From NCBI RefSeq assembly GCF_022429645.1, contig NZ_CP092480.1:2028501-2092500 (forward strand): a DNA stretch of 64,000 bases, given 5' to 3'. Both the position numbers and the translations under genes were made by a program. The DNA is from Lutibacter sp. A80. GTDB lineage: Bacteria > Bacteroidota > Bacteroidia > Flavobacteriales > Flavobacteriaceae. Positions 52,348-62,202 of the stretch are shown here, piece by piece; the stretch's first letter is position 1, and each line of letters starts with the position of its first letter. The notes below the pieces were generated by a model. The model made no database searches and was not told the DNA's origin. It saw only the letters and a program-made list of their open reading frames with translations.

Positions 52348-55300
52348 TTAAAATTGAAAGTTAATACCTGCTGAAATTGTTTTAACTACTGGTCCATCTC
52401 CTCTTTGATAACCTGACGTTAGAGGTGTATTAGCATTATCGGATGTTTGCCCAGCAGCTTCTGGGTTAAATCCTTCATACCCTTTAGCGGTAAAGAAAAG
52501 CAAGTTTTCACCTGATAAATATATTCTTAATCTATCAATATTATATTTTGAAACAATTGATGCTGGTATTGTATACCCAACACTTAAATTTCTTAATGTT
52601 ACATAAGATGCATCTTGAATATGATCATCTGTATATCTTCTATGAACAGTTTTATCAATATCTGGGAAATTTGCAACTGGTTGCACTGCCGACTCACTTG
52701 CATAATATAACTGATCTAAATCTGCTACTCTTACTTCAGCACCATGAGATCCTTGCCATTGGAATGAAAAATCAAAATCATTATATACAAAATCTGAATT
52801 GAAACCCCAAGTAAAATCTGGATACGGACTACCTAACTCTGTTCTATCTTCACCGTCAATAATACCATCGTTATTTAAATCTTTTACATAAACGTTTGCA
52901 AAATCATTATTAAATCTATTAAAAGGATTATCTATCCATTCTAAAGGAACTTCTTTTTCATAAACCCAACCATAAAAAGATGTTATTGGCTGTCCTACTT
53001 TTGCTATAAACTCTGTAGGTCTTGTATCTTGATCTATTCTAGAAATAATTTGTTCATTATTACCTAAACTAACCACTTCGTTTCTATTTAAAGAGAATTG
53101 ACCTGAAGCAATCCAGCTAAAGTTTTCTTTTGATATAATTCTAGAATTCAGTTCTATTTCTACACCTGAATTTTTAACTTCACCAATATTTTGCAACCAA
53201 TTATCTGTACCATAAGTAGCAGGTACTGGAGCAAATAATATTAAGTCTTCACTTTTTCTAACATAATAATCTAAAGATAAGTTAAGAAGACCATTACCAA
53301 ATCTAACATCAACTCCTGGGTTAAATTCTACTAATTTTTCCCATCCTAAATTTTGATTTGCTAAAGTTACACCTTTAACACCTGTTAAACCGTTATAACT
53401 AATAGTGCTAAACGTTTCTTCAAATCTGTAAAGAGATTCATAGATGTTTCTAGATATTTCATTAGAACCTGAAATACCATAACTTGCTCTTAATTTTAAA
53501 AATGAAATTAAATCACTTTCTAATAAAAAATCTTCATTAGACATTATCCAACCAACAGATGCTGCTGGAAAAAATCCAAACCTTGTATTTGTACCAAATC
53601 TAGAACTACCATCAGTACGAGCAGATAATTGCATAAGGTACTTTTCATTATAGTTATAATCTACCCTTCCAAAATACGAAACTAATTTATCTGTTCCATT
53701 ATCTGTATAAGTAGTTCCACCATCTGCAATTGCAATATTGTTATTAAAATCATTTGTATAACCTACAGCTTCAGACTCTTGTACATAAAAATCTCTTCGC
53801 GTATATTCAAAACCGAATACAGTATTAAAATTGTGATCACCAAAACTTTTTTTGTATTTAAGTAATGACTCTACTGCATATTGATTTAACTCGTCTCTAC
53901 CTTCAAATCTGAAAGATTCTTGATCTCTATTTTCTTGACCATATAAATAATCACTATTATTATTTTTATTATGTCTGAAAACACCAGAAATAGATTGTCT
54001 AAAATTAAGACCTTTAGCTAATTTAAAATCGATATATGCTGAAGTATTTAAACTTAATTTTTTCTTTACTCTAGATCTTTCTAAATAATGCACAAGTGGA
54101 TGTACGTTTTTAGTAGTAGACAACGTTAAACCTCCAGATGTTAAGCCACTTGGAATTGGAAGACCAGTTTCTGCATCTCTAAGAATATCTCTAGGATTGT
54201 TAGGGTCTACTGTAAAAGTGTGGTCAAAAGCTCTTGAGAATCCATAGCTACCTACACCAAGATTTTCAAACAATTTACCTGCATCTGTAGAAGTCCCAAC
54301 TTCTGTAGAAAATGGAGTTACATATTTTAAATGTTCTTCATTTAAATAAAGTGGAATATGCCCCATTTGTCTTAATGGATCCGTAAACCTAGTTGGTACT
54401 TTAACTTGATCGTTGTAATTAACGCTTAAACTTGCACCAAACTTAATTTTCTTATTTCTTGATTTACTATCAACTTTTATTCTAGCATTAATTTTTTCAA
54501 AATTATCTGACATTACTATACCTTCATCTTCTAAAAACCCTAAAGAAGCAGTATAACTTGTTAATTCAGTACCACCTCTAACAGATAAAGAATGACTTTG
54601 TATAAAACCTCCTTCAAAAATTTCATCTTGCCAATTTGTTTCACCGCCACCTAAAGAAGCAATAAAATCCATAGCTTCAAGTTCAGCATAGGCATTGTCA
54701 TAATATCTATTAATATCTTCATATCTTTCACTAGTTGGTAATATTGCTGAAACTGTTGCTTGAAGACCATCTAATCTTGCTCTTTCATCAGCAATAGTTG
54801 TGTTAAAATTATCGTTGTTTTCAGAATATTTATACCCAATAAATGAATTGTAAGAAAAACTTGTTTTTCCAGAAACACCTTCTTTAAGTGTAATTAAAAT
54901 AACTCCATTTGCACCACGTGAACCATATATTGCAACTGACGATGCATCTTTTAAAACACTAATAGATTGTATATTATTATTATCAATTGTACCTAAAATA
55001 TCTGCATCGGTACCCAACACAACACCATCAACAACAATTAATGGAGCTGATGTACCTGTAATTGACCCAGGCCCTCTTAATGTAATTTTAGGATCTCCAC
55101 CTGCTTCTGATGCAACTGTTTGAATTCTTAAACCAGCTACTTTACCTTGAAGTGCATCTTCAACACGAGATACTGAAACATTTTCAATATCTTTCCCGGA
55201 AACTTTTGTTAAGGAACTTGTTACATTACTTTGTTTTTGATCTCCATACCCTACAACAACAACTTCATCTAGTACAGCAGAATCTTCCTCCATTTGCACA

Positions 55301-55578
55301 TTAATTACTTCTTGACTTACATAAGGTATCCTTTTTGTTACAAAACCCAAATAAGTGATTTCAAGAATTTCTCCTGACACCAACTCTATTTGATAATTAC
55401 CATCAAAATCTGTACTTGTACCCTTTTGAGTACCTACTACAATAATATTAGCTCCCATAATAGGCTGTCCATCAACCTTGGAAGTAACAGTACCCTTTAT
55501 AGTAAAGCTTTCCTGAGCTATTAATGAGACATTGAGCAACAACATCGCTATAAGGGCTAGCTTAATTTTTAAATTCAT
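52348..55578 (-). CDS. SusC/RagA-family transporter, alginate pair 1
   Basis: This 1076-residue TonB-dependent importer begins MNLKIKLALIAMLLLNVSLI, almost the same signal peptide as the second alginate SusC. It then has a carboxypeptidase-regulatory-like domain (about 25-105), the linker VLDEVVVVGYGDQKQ (about 103-117), a plug to about 235 (with VLKDASSVAIYGSRGANGV) and the barrel. It carries alginate oligosaccharides across the outer membrane. Its leader has operators for the GntR regulator and a conserved hairpin. Confidence 0.96.
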   Translation of the reverse strand: MNLKIKLALIAMLLLNVSLIAQESFTIKGTVTSKVDGQPIMGANIIVVGTQKGTSTDFDGNYQIELVSGEILEITYLGFVTKRIPYVSQEVINVQMEEDSAVLDEVVVVGYGDQKQSNVTSSLTKVSGKDIENVSVSRVEDALQGKVAGLRIQTVASEAGGDPKITLRGPGSITGTSAPLIVVDGVVLGTDADILGTIDNNNIQSISVLKDASSVAIYGSRGANGVILITLKEGVSGKTSFSYNSFIGYKYSENNDNFNTTIADERARLDGLQATVSAILPTSERYEDINRYYDNAYAELEAMDFIASLGGGETNWQDEIFEGGFIQSHSLSVRGGTELTSYTASLGFLEDEGIVMSDNFEKINARIKVDSKSRNKKIKFGASLSVNYNDQVKVPTRFTDPLRQMGHIPLYLNEEHLKYVTPFSTEVGTSTDAGKLFENLGVGSYGFSRAFDHTFTVDPNNPRDILRDAETGLPIPSGLTSGGLTLSTTKNVHPLVHYLERSRVKKKLSLNTSAYIDFKLAKGLNFRQSISGVFRHNKNNNSDYLYGQENRDQESFRFEGRDELNQYAVESLLKYKKSFGDHNFNTVFGFEYTRRDFYVQESEAVGYTNDFNNNIAIADGGTTYTDNGTDKLVSYFGRVDYNYNEKYLMQLSARTDGSSRFGTNTRFGFFPAASVGWIMSNEDFLLESDLISFLKLRASYGISGSNEISRNIYESLYRFEETFSTISYNGLTGVKGVTLANQNLGWEKLVEFNPGVDVRFGNGLLNLSLDYYVRKSEDLILFAPVPATYGTDNWLQNIGEVKNSGVEIELNSRIISKENFSWIASGQFSLNRNEVVSLGNNEQIISRIDQDTRPTEFIAKVGQPITSFYGWVYEKEVPLEWIDNPFNRFNNDFANVYVKDLNNDGIIDGEDRTELGSPYPDFTWGFNSDFVYNDFDFSFQWQGSHGAEVRVADLDQLYYASESAVQPVANFPDIDKTVHRRYTDDHIQDASYVTLRNLSVGYTIPASIVSKYNIDRLRIYLSGENLLFFTAKGYEGFNPEAAGQTSDNANTPLTSGYQRGDGPVVKTISAGINFQF

Positions 55579-55774
55579 AATCTATTTTTTTATGTTTAAG
55601 TTTAATTTTAGTAATGGTTTGATTATTACTATTAATATCAATTATTAATGTTTAATTGCCTTATCTCTTAAAAATTCAATTCTGAAAATTTATTTGTTCA
55701 GGTATATTTTTGCAGATTCTTTTTTTTTAATATGTATAACTTTTATTATCTCAGAAAAGGTTATATTTAAAGAA

Positions 55775-55790
55775 GATAGGTGCAACTATC
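55775..55790 (-). ncRNA. Conserved leader hairpin GATAGTTGCACCTATC (copy 1)
   Basis: On the minus strand GATAG and CTATC enclose TTGCAC, about 200 bases before the susC start. The 16 bases are identical in the second susC leader, where flanking bases extend the stem. It may be an RNA control element or a protein site. Confidence 0.45.
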
Positions 55791-55880
55791 ATTTTCTCTC
55801 TTTTAATTTATTTTATCATTGAAAATGTTATAATATAATGGTTTTTAGGTGTTAATACTTTTTTAATTCGATATTTCAAA

Positions 55881-55910
55881 TTGGTTTACCAATTTGGTTT
55901 ACCAAATATA
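55881..55910 (-). promoter_or_regulatory. Promoter of alginate susC 1 with two GntR-type operators
   Basis: TTGGTTTACCAA occurs at 55881-55892 and again at 55894-55905. The second copy overlaps TATATTTG (minus strand, 55903-55910), an exact TAnnTTTG -7 box. The sites resemble the TTGGTATACCAA sites of UxuR/ExuR-like GntR proteins, so repression by the locus GntR is likely. Confidence 0.65.
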
Positions 55911-55970
55911 TATTAAAAAAAAGTTAAAAAAAAATATTCTTTAAACTATTTTAGATATTTAACAATTAAA

Positions 55971-55990
55971 ACTATAACGTTTTAGTAAAA
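55971..55990 (-). promoter_or_regulatory. Shared upstream box TTTTACTAAAACGTTATAGT (copy 1)
   Basis: This 20-base minus-strand sequence is identical to 62138-62157 and in both cases ends 60 bases before the -7 box. The fixed distance suggests a second regulator site. Confidence 0.45.
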
Positions 55991-56054
55991 CCTTTGATAA
56001 TATTTATTTTATATACCTATAAAGTACTCTTTAACATTAAGTTTATTAGAATTT

Positions 56055-56879
56055 TTACTCCGTAATAGTATTATGTGTTTTCAACCATTCTTCTCCTTCT
56101 TTATCTCTAAAAAAGTCCATCCACATATAATACATTTTTTTCCCTTTTTCAACTTCAACAGAATGGCTAGAACCTAAAGGTATATGTAAAATTGAATATG
56201 CTGGAAGTTTAATTTGAGCATCATCTGCAAAAACAGTAATATCATTATCTGTTAGTCCTAAAAATAATTGCTCAAGCATCCCATGTTCATGCGCTCCTAC
56301 CTTGTCAGGTCCTGGTGCTTCAACAGTACCCAATGCAATACGCGGAATATATTTGTTTGGTAATACTGTTCTACTAATTGTATTAGGACTTTTTATTGGC
56401 TCGGTATAAGGTTCGCAATCGTTAAATTTTGCAAAATAAGGTTTTTGTGTATTTTCTTTTGGAAATTCTTTTAAATCTAAAATATCTTGTTCTGTTAAAC
56501 TAGTGGTGATTTTAAGAAAATGAAGCGTATCGTTTTTTTTAGCACTAACTGATATTTTTTCTAATACATTTGGCAATAAAATAGTTTCTGGAACAATCGG
56601 ATAATTTACGCTATCAGCAACAACAGTTCCTTCACCTTTAATAAAAAGATATATAAATTTATAACCTTCCTTCATTAATTCATTTCTAACAACATCTCCT
56701 GTTACTGCCACATGATAAACATTAATACCAGGAATTTCATTTTCTAATACAGCTTTATGATATTCTAATGTATTAGATTTTAAATCCATATTGAGGTGCT
56801 CAATAGGTATTTGCTTTGTACAAGACACACTTGAAAGCATGATTGTAATTACGATTAAAAAGGTATGTTTTATTGACAT
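56055..56879 (-). CDS. Double-cupin lipoprotein of the alginate PUL
   Basis: This 274-residue protein has a lipobox VSC (Cys20), a first cupin-like half without metal ligands (about 50-125) and a second cupin (about 178-258) with a canonical metal site: H197 and H199 in GAHEHG, E203 or Q204, and H239 in GSSHSV. KdgF, the cupin that opens unsaturated uronates to DEH, is encoded nearby as a cytoplasmic form. This exported cupin could do a related step in the periplasm or bind the product, but that is inference. The gene stands alone between two SusCD operons, with tandem hairpins upstream. Confidence 0.7.
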   Translation of the reverse strand: MSIKHTFLIVITIMLSSVSCTKQIPIEHLNMDLKSNTLEYHKAVLENEIPGINVYHVAVTGDVVRNELMKEGYKFIYLFIKGEGTVVADSVNYPIVPETILLPNVLEKISVSAKKNDTLHFLKITTSLTEQDILDLKEFPKENTQKPYFAKFNDCEPYTEPIKSPNTISRTVLPNKYIPRIALGTVEAPGPDKVGAHEHGMLEQLFLGLTDNDITVFADDAQIKLPAYSILHIPLGSSHSVEVEKGKKMYYMWMDFFRDKEGEEWLKTHNTITE

Positions 56880-57057
56880 CGGTTTTAAGAATTTTGTTTT
56901 ATAGTTTTTAAAGGAAATTTTAATGTAGGTAGCCTCTAACTAAACTAAATAAGTTTTGATATAGATCGAATTAAAAATATGAAACTTAGATACGTAAATA
57001 AATTAAGTATATTTTTTAGCTTATAAAAAGCTAATTATTATACAATTATATACTAAT

Positions 57058-57126
57058 AATCTTGGATTTACACTAATTAAAATGTGTAAACCCAAGATTA
57101 AAAACTACAAACGATCACTATCGTTT
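57058..57126 (-). terminator. Two tandem hairpins after the second susCD pair
   Basis: AAACGAT/ATCGTTT (57109-57126) and, further on, AATCTTGGGTTTACAC with GTGTAAATCCAAGATT (57058-57099, minus-strand sense) follow the SusD stop. The long stem has a G-U wobble only on the minus strand. Together they should end the susCD 2 transcript before the cupin gene. Confidence 0.7.
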
Positions 57127-57141
57127 TATTTAACTATTTAA

Positions 57142-58668
57142 TTAGTTTCCAATATTAGGATTACTATCTATTTCATCTTGAGGTATTGGTGTATCATAAT
57201 CTACTGAAGAATTCCAATCTGGTTTTGCTCCTTCATAACCTGAGGCACTAAATACTTGATCTCCTAATTGTCTTCTTTTAATATCATACCATCTTTTACC
57301 TTCAAATGCTAATTCTATTCTACGTTCTTCTAATACATCTTCAACAGTAACTGAAGTAAGATCAGCTGGAACTGTGCTTGCTGGTATAACAACTTCAGTA
57401 TAACCTCCAGAAGTAGATGCTCCACCTTTTCTAGCTCTTGCTCTTACCTGATTAATATAGTCTAAAGCTAAAGGATTTCCTATTTCAACTCCTGCTTCAG
57501 CTGCAATTAATAAAACTTCTGCATAACGTAACATAGAGTTATTATGGCTGGTTGCTCTTTTATTTGAACGTGCATAAGGTCCTGGATAACGTGTATATTT
57601 AGCAATATATGGACTATTTTTAGCGTGCTCATGCCCACTTATCTTAAACTGTGTATAATCTACAGTAACACCACCAATTGTAGCTTCTGTTTGAAAACTA
57701 ACATTTGTTCTATAATCATCTGGATCAAAAGATTCATAAACGGCCATGGTAGGTGATAAAACAGACCAACCTTGATCGTCATCATCTCCTCTAATACCAG
57801 TCATTGGTGCTGTTTGATCGTACCCATTATCATCTGCTTCGTAAGCATTATAATCTAATGCAAAAATTGGTTCTAAAGAAGCGTCAATTTTATTGGCATT
57901 AAATAATGTTTGAAAATCTGGATCTAGATCTAGATTATACACTCCTTTATTATCAATTACTTCTTTAGCTTCATCAAATGCTTTTTGGAAATAAGTATTA
58001 TCACTTGTTCCTGCCATTGTTAAATATACCAAAGATAAATATGAACTAGCAGCAGCTTTAGAAGGAATAGATCTTGATACTTGAGTATTTGGCAACCAAG
58101 TTTTCGCATACTCTAAATCTGAAATAATGTTCTCATACACTTGTGCTTCCGGTGTTAAACCTATAGAAACAGCAGCATCCATATCAGTTACTGGAGTATC
58201 AATATATGGTATATCTCCAAACAATCTTACTAAATGAAAGTAGTAAAACGCTCTTGCAAAATAAGCCTGTGCTGTAACAGGGTTTTTTACTTCCTCATCT
58301 ACAGCAACATCTTCTGCTCCTGCAATAGTATTATTAGCGGCAGCTATTCCTAACCAAATTCTTCTCCAAGGATCATACACCATTTCATTATCACCTGTAA
58401 CAGAGTGCATATCCATTTCACGTCTATATGTTTGCTCTGAGTTAAGTTGCACCATGTCGGAACGCACTAATAACGACATAGAAAGTTTCCTCCCCCAAAT
58501 TTGTTCGTTCATGGCATGTGTTAAAGAGCCATCTACCCCAGTTTGTATATCTTGTACCGTTGAGTAAAATCCATCGGGAGATAATAATCCAACTGGATGT
58601 TCTTCAAGATCTGAACATCCTATTATTGATAATCCTATCAATAAGAATAAATATTTATATGTTTTCAT
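57142..58668 (-). CDS. SusD/RagB-family lipoprotein, alginate pair 2
   Basis: This 508-residue lipoprotein has a lipobox IGC (about Cys18) and typical SusD stretches: TAQAYFARAFYYFHLVRLFG (about 132-151) and ERRIELAFEGKRWYDIKRRQ (about 452-471). It ends NPNIGN. It binds sugar above the SusC encoded 23 bases upstream. Unlike pair 1 it is not followed by SGBP or lyase genes; a double hairpin ends the transcript. It may handle a different alginate size or block type. Confidence 0.95.
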   Translation of the reverse strand: MKTYKYLFLLIGLSIIGCSDLEEHPVGLLSPDGFYSTVQDIQTGVDGSLTHAMNEQIWGRKLSMSLLVRSDMVQLNSEQTYRREMDMHSVTGDNEMVYDPWRRIWLGIAAANNTIAGAEDVAVDEEVKNPVTAQAYFARAFYYFHLVRLFGDIPYIDTPVTDMDAAVSIGLTPEAQVYENIISDLEYAKTWLPNTQVSRSIPSKAAASSYLSLVYLTMAGTSDNTYFQKAFDEAKEVIDNKGVYNLDLDPDFQTLFNANKIDASLEPIFALDYNAYEADDNGYDQTAPMTGIRGDDDDQGWSVLSPTMAVYESFDPDDYRTNVSFQTEATIGGVTVDYTQFKISGHEHAKNSPYIAKYTRYPGPYARSNKRATSHNNSMLRYAEVLLIAAEAGVEIGNPLALDYINQVRARARKGGASTSGGYTEVVIPASTVPADLTSVTVEDVLEERRIELAFEGKRWYDIKRRQLGDQVFSASGYEGAKPDWNSSVDYDTPIPQDEIDSNPNIGN

Positions 58669-58691
58669 TATATATGTTTTTAAATTATTGA

Positions 58692-61600
58692 TTAAAATTT
58701 AACGCTAAGACTAAAACTTACAGATTTTATAGTTGGATAATTCCCAAAATCAAATCCTCTAACAGTATTACTAGATGTATCATTATCTCCAGAAGCACCA
58801 TAATAGTTAACTTCAGGATCTAAACCAGAGTAGTCTGTAATTGTTAATAAATTTTGCGCACTCAATGATAATCTTAAATTTTCTATACCCAACTTTTGTA
58901 TATTTTCTGAAGGAAATGTATAACCTAAAGCTATATTTTTTAATCTAATATAACTACCATCTTCAACAAAACGAGAAGAGATTTCTCTCCAACTATTATT
59001 TCCTGGGCGAGGTTGACTTGCATCTGTATTAGATGATGACCAAGCATTATTATAATAATCGTAAGTAGTATTTGCATCTCCATTATTTAACTGCACATTA
59101 GTCATATTAAAAATATCTCCACCTTGAGATCCTTGAAAAAAGATATTAAAATCAAAATCTTTATACTTAAAGCTATTAGTTATACCCCAAGTGAAGTCAG
59201 GGTTAGGGTTACCGATAGTTTTTCTATCATCGTTAGTAATATCTCCACTATCATCTAAATCTAAAAATAATGGATCACCAGCAACTCCTCCTGTAATTGT
59301 AGCTGTACCAGCTGGGAAAGTACCTCCTTGGTATACACCTGCATAGTCCCAACCATAGAAAAGACCTACTTCTTCACCTTCTCTTAAAATATAGTTATCA
59401 TCAACACTAAAGTAACTTGGTGCACCATCTCCAAACCAATCAACACCGTTAATTAAAGAAGTTACTGTATTTTTATTTTTAGAGAATACTAAATCTGTTG
59501 TCCAACTAAAATCGTCTTTAATAATGTTTCTAGTATTTAAAGAAACTTCTATCCCTTTATTATTAATTTCTCCTGCATTTGTTAGAATCTCATCATTATA
59601 AAATCCTAAATAATCAGGCATCCCTTTATTAATCATAATAATATCTTTAGTATCAATATTATAATAATCTAAAGAAAGTAATACTTTATTATTGTATAAA
59701 CCTAAATCTACCCCAATATTTGTTTGGTAAGACGACTCCCATTTTAAATTTGGGTTTGAAGGTTGGTTTGGTGTAACAGCTGCAACAGTTTCACCATTGC
59801 TAGAAGCGTATAAACTTGCAATACTTGCTAAAGATTGGTAAGGATCAATTGATGGGTTACCAGTAACACCATAACTTAATCTTAACTTTAAATTAGAAAT
59901 TGTTTCATTATTTTTTAAGAAATCTTCATTAGACACTTTCCAACCTAATGCTGCTGAAGGGAATATTGCATATTTTTCATTTTCTGCGAAGTTAGAAGCT
60001 CCATCACGTCTTACTGTAGCAGTTAACAAATATTTATCATCAAAATCGTAATTAATTCTTCCAAATTGAGATTGAATTTCTGTTTCATTTACATAAATAG
60101 CACCTGAACCTCCATTAATTAAATTAGTTGCAGTCCATAAACCATAATAAGAAAAAGAATCTGAAATTGTCCCAGTACCTTCACTGTACGATCCTTTATT
60201 AGTTGTTTTTTGATAAGAATAACCTGCTAATAGAGTTAAGTCTCCTTTTCCTATTTCTTTTTTATATGTCAAATAGTTTTCACTTAAAACACTTTTAGTT
60301 TTATTTTCTCTAATAATAGCTCTTCCGTCAAGACCTTGTCCTGCTGTAACAGTTAAGGTTCTTGGCATATAAAGTCCTCTAAAAGTATTACTATTACTTA
60401 ACCCAAAAGTTGTTTTAAATGTAAGACCTTCAATAATTTCATAATCTGCATAAAAATTTGCTCTAAAATTTTCTATTTCTGTATCATCATCTCTTTGAGT
60501 AGCTACAGCCCAAGGGTTATCAACTTGATCTCCAATCTTATCATTTGTTGAAAAAGAACCATCATCATTATAAATTCCTTTATCTGGAGCAAATCTCATA
60601 GCTAAAGAAACTACATCATCACCACCCACGGTAACAGAACCATCAGATTGAGTTGTAACACCATCTTTTTTACTTAAACCACCTGTTAAACCAAGACCAA
60701 TTTTTAATTTATCAGAAACTTGTGCATCTAAATTTGTTAAAAATGATACTCTTTCGTAAGCAGAATTAACCAGCACCCCATCTTGTGCAAAATAAGTACC
60801 TGAAGCATAGTAACTTACTTTATCTGAACCTCCTGAAAAAGAAAGTTGATTATTTGAGGTATTACCTGTTCTATAAATTAAATCTTGCCAATCTGTATCA
60901 TAATCTCCTTGAACATAAGGAGTTGAATTACCTTGATTTGCTCTTATTTCATTTTGATATTTTGTAAAATCACTTGCATTTAATAAATCTAAACTATTTG
61001 AAGTTGTTTGAATAGCGTATGTTGTGTTAAGTTCAACATTTAATTTACCGCTTCTACCTTTTTTAGTAGTTACCAAAACAACACCATTTGATCCTCTTGA
61101 ACCATAAATAGCTGTTGCAGATGCATCTTTTAAAACTTGTAAAGATTTAATATCACCTGCTTGTGGCATAGTTGCACCCACAAAACCATCTACTACAATA
61201 AGTGGATCACTACTTGCATTTATAGAAGTATTACCTCTAATGTTCATTTTAATAGGAGCTCCTGGCTCACCACCATTATTAGATTGTACAACTACACCAG
61301 CTGCACGACCCTGAAGCGCTTGCTCTGCTTCTAATACAGGAAAAGCTGTTAACTCCTCTGTTTTTACAGAAGATACCGAACCAGTTACGTCACTTTTTCT
61401 TCGAGCTCCATAACCTACTACCACAACTTCGTCTAAAACTGCTGTATCTTCAATTAAAACAACTGTAATTTCTTTTTTATTTGTTAACGTAATAAATTGG
61501 GTTTTATACCCAATATAAGATGCTACTAGAACTTCTCCTTCTGTTACATCTAAACTGAAAATTCCATCAAAATCTGTAGAGGCTCCTCTAGTAGTATTTT

Positions 61601-61742
61601 GAATTAAAAGACTTACACCCGGAATTGGCATATTATCTTTTGCAGATAACACTGTTCCCTTTATTGTAAAGCTTTCCTGAGCCATTAATGAAATATTGAG
61701 CATCAATATTACAATTAGCGTTAGCTTAATTTTTAAATTCAT
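58692..61742 (-). CDS. SusC/RagA-family transporter, alginate pair 2
   Basis: This 1016-residue TonB-dependent importer starts MNLKIKLTLIVILMLNISLM, close to the SusC 1 signal, and has the regulatory-like domain (about 25-100), the linker VLDEVVVVGYGARRK (about 102-116), a plug with VLKDASATAIYGSRGSNGVV (about 204-223) and the barrel ending VKF. Outside the N-terminus it is clearly different from SusC 1, so the pair is an old divergence with a conserved control region. It probably imports unsaturated alginate oligosaccharides. Confidence 0.96.
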   Translation of the reverse strand: MNLKIKLTLIVILMLNISLMAQESFTIKGTVLSAKDNMPIPGVSLLIQNTTRGASTDFDGIFSLDVTEGEVLVASYIGYKTQFITLTNKKEITVVLIEDTAVLDEVVVVGYGARRKSDVTGSVSSVKTEELTAFPVLEAEQALQGRAAGVVVQSNNGGEPGAPIKMNIRGNTSINASSDPLIVVDGFVGATMPQAGDIKSLQVLKDASATAIYGSRGSNGVVLVTTKKGRSGKLNVELNTTYAIQTTSNSLDLLNASDFTKYQNEIRANQGNSTPYVQGDYDTDWQDLIYRTGNTSNNQLSFSGGSDKVSYYASGTYFAQDGVLVNSAYERVSFLTNLDAQVSDKLKIGLGLTGGLSKKDGVTTQSDGSVTVGGDDVVSLAMRFAPDKGIYNDDGSFSTNDKIGDQVDNPWAVATQRDDDTEIENFRANFYADYEIIEGLTFKTTFGLSNSNTFRGLYMPRTLTVTAGQGLDGRAIIRENKTKSVLSENYLTYKKEIGKGDLTLLAGYSYQKTTNKGSYSEGTGTISDSFSYYGLWTATNLINGGSGAIYVNETEIQSQFGRINYDFDDKYLLTATVRRDGASNFAENEKYAIFPSAALGWKVSNEDFLKNNETISNLKLRLSYGVTGNPSIDPYQSLASIASLYASSNGETVAAVTPNQPSNPNLKWESSYQTNIGVDLGLYNNKVLLSLDYYNIDTKDIIMINKGMPDYLGFYNDEILTNAGEINNKGIEVSLNTRNIIKDDFSWTTDLVFSKNKNTVTSLINGVDWFGDGAPSYFSVDDNYILREGEEVGLFYGWDYAGVYQGGTFPAGTATITGGVAGDPLFLDLDDSGDITNDDRKTIGNPNPDFTWGITNSFKYKDFDFNIFFQGSQGGDIFNMTNVQLNNGDANTTYDYYNNAWSSSNTDASQPRPGNNSWREISSRFVEDGSYIRLKNIALGYTFPSENIQKLGIENLRLSLSAQNLLTITDYSGLDPEVNYYGASGDNDTSSNTVRGFDFGNYPTIKSVSFSLSVKF

Positions 61743-61954
61743 AATTTAATTTTTTATGTTAAGTTTAGTTTTAGTAATACTGTTTTGTATTTACTTTTAG
61801 TATAGATTGTTAATCTTTAATTATCCAATCACTTTAAAAAATTTAATTCTGAAAATTTGTTTCTTTTTTTGTAATATTGCAGAATGTATTTTTTAAAATG
61901 AATACATATTTTTAATTTTACTTCCCTCAGAAAAGAAGTATTTTTTTTAAAAAG

Positions 61955-61970
61955 GATAGGTGCAACTATC
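61955..61970 (-). ncRNA. Conserved leader hairpin GATAGTTGCACCTATC (copy 2)
   Basis: The same 16-base core as at 55775 lies here inside a longer stem: AAAAAGGATAG pairs with CTATCCTTTTT, giving 11 bp around the loop TTGCAC. The shape is terminator-like, so this leader could control read-through into susC. Confidence 0.5.
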
Positions 61971-62048
61971 CTTTTTTTTTGTTCATTTTATATCATTTAA
62001 TTAATTTTATTTAGAATTGTTAAACTTATTTAAACTTGCTCTTCAGAA

Positions 62049-62078
62049 CTGGTAAACCAATCTGGGAAACCAAATATA
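62049..62078 (-). promoter_or_regulatory. Promoter of alginate susC 2 with two GntR-type operators
   Basis: CTGGTAAACCAA (62049-62060) and CTGGGAAACCAA (62062-62073) repeat with the same 13-base spacing as at susC 1. The second again overlaps TATATTTG (minus strand, 62071-62078). Confidence 0.6.
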
Positions 62079-62137
62079 TGTTAATTTAAAGTTAAATAAA
62101 AATATTAAACAATTTATTTTCAAGTTTTAACAGATTT

Positions 62138-62157
62138 ACTATAACGTTTTAGTAAAA
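62138..62157 (-). promoter_or_regulatory. Shared upstream box TTTTACTAAAACGTTATAGT (copy 2)
   Basis: Identical over 20 bases to 55971-55990 and at the same 60-base distance from the -7 box. Confidence 0.45.
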
Positions 62158-62164
62158 ACCGTTA

Positions 62165-62202
62165 AAAAAAGCGTTTCACCTTATAAAATGTTACGCTTTT
62201 TA
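62165..62202 (-). terminator. Terminator after kdgF
   Basis: AAAAAGCGTAAC and ACGCTTTTTTT (minus-strand sense) form a stem followed by a run of T shortly after the kdgF stop. Confidence 0.7.

Larger units (their letters stand above)
55579..56054 (-). promoter_or_regulatory. 476-base control region of alginate susC 1
   Basis: This region resembles the 476-base region before susC 2 in layout and sequence. In transcription order it holds a shared 20-nt box, the promoter with two operators, a leader of about 315 bases and a conserved hairpin. No gene is present. Confidence 0.6.
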
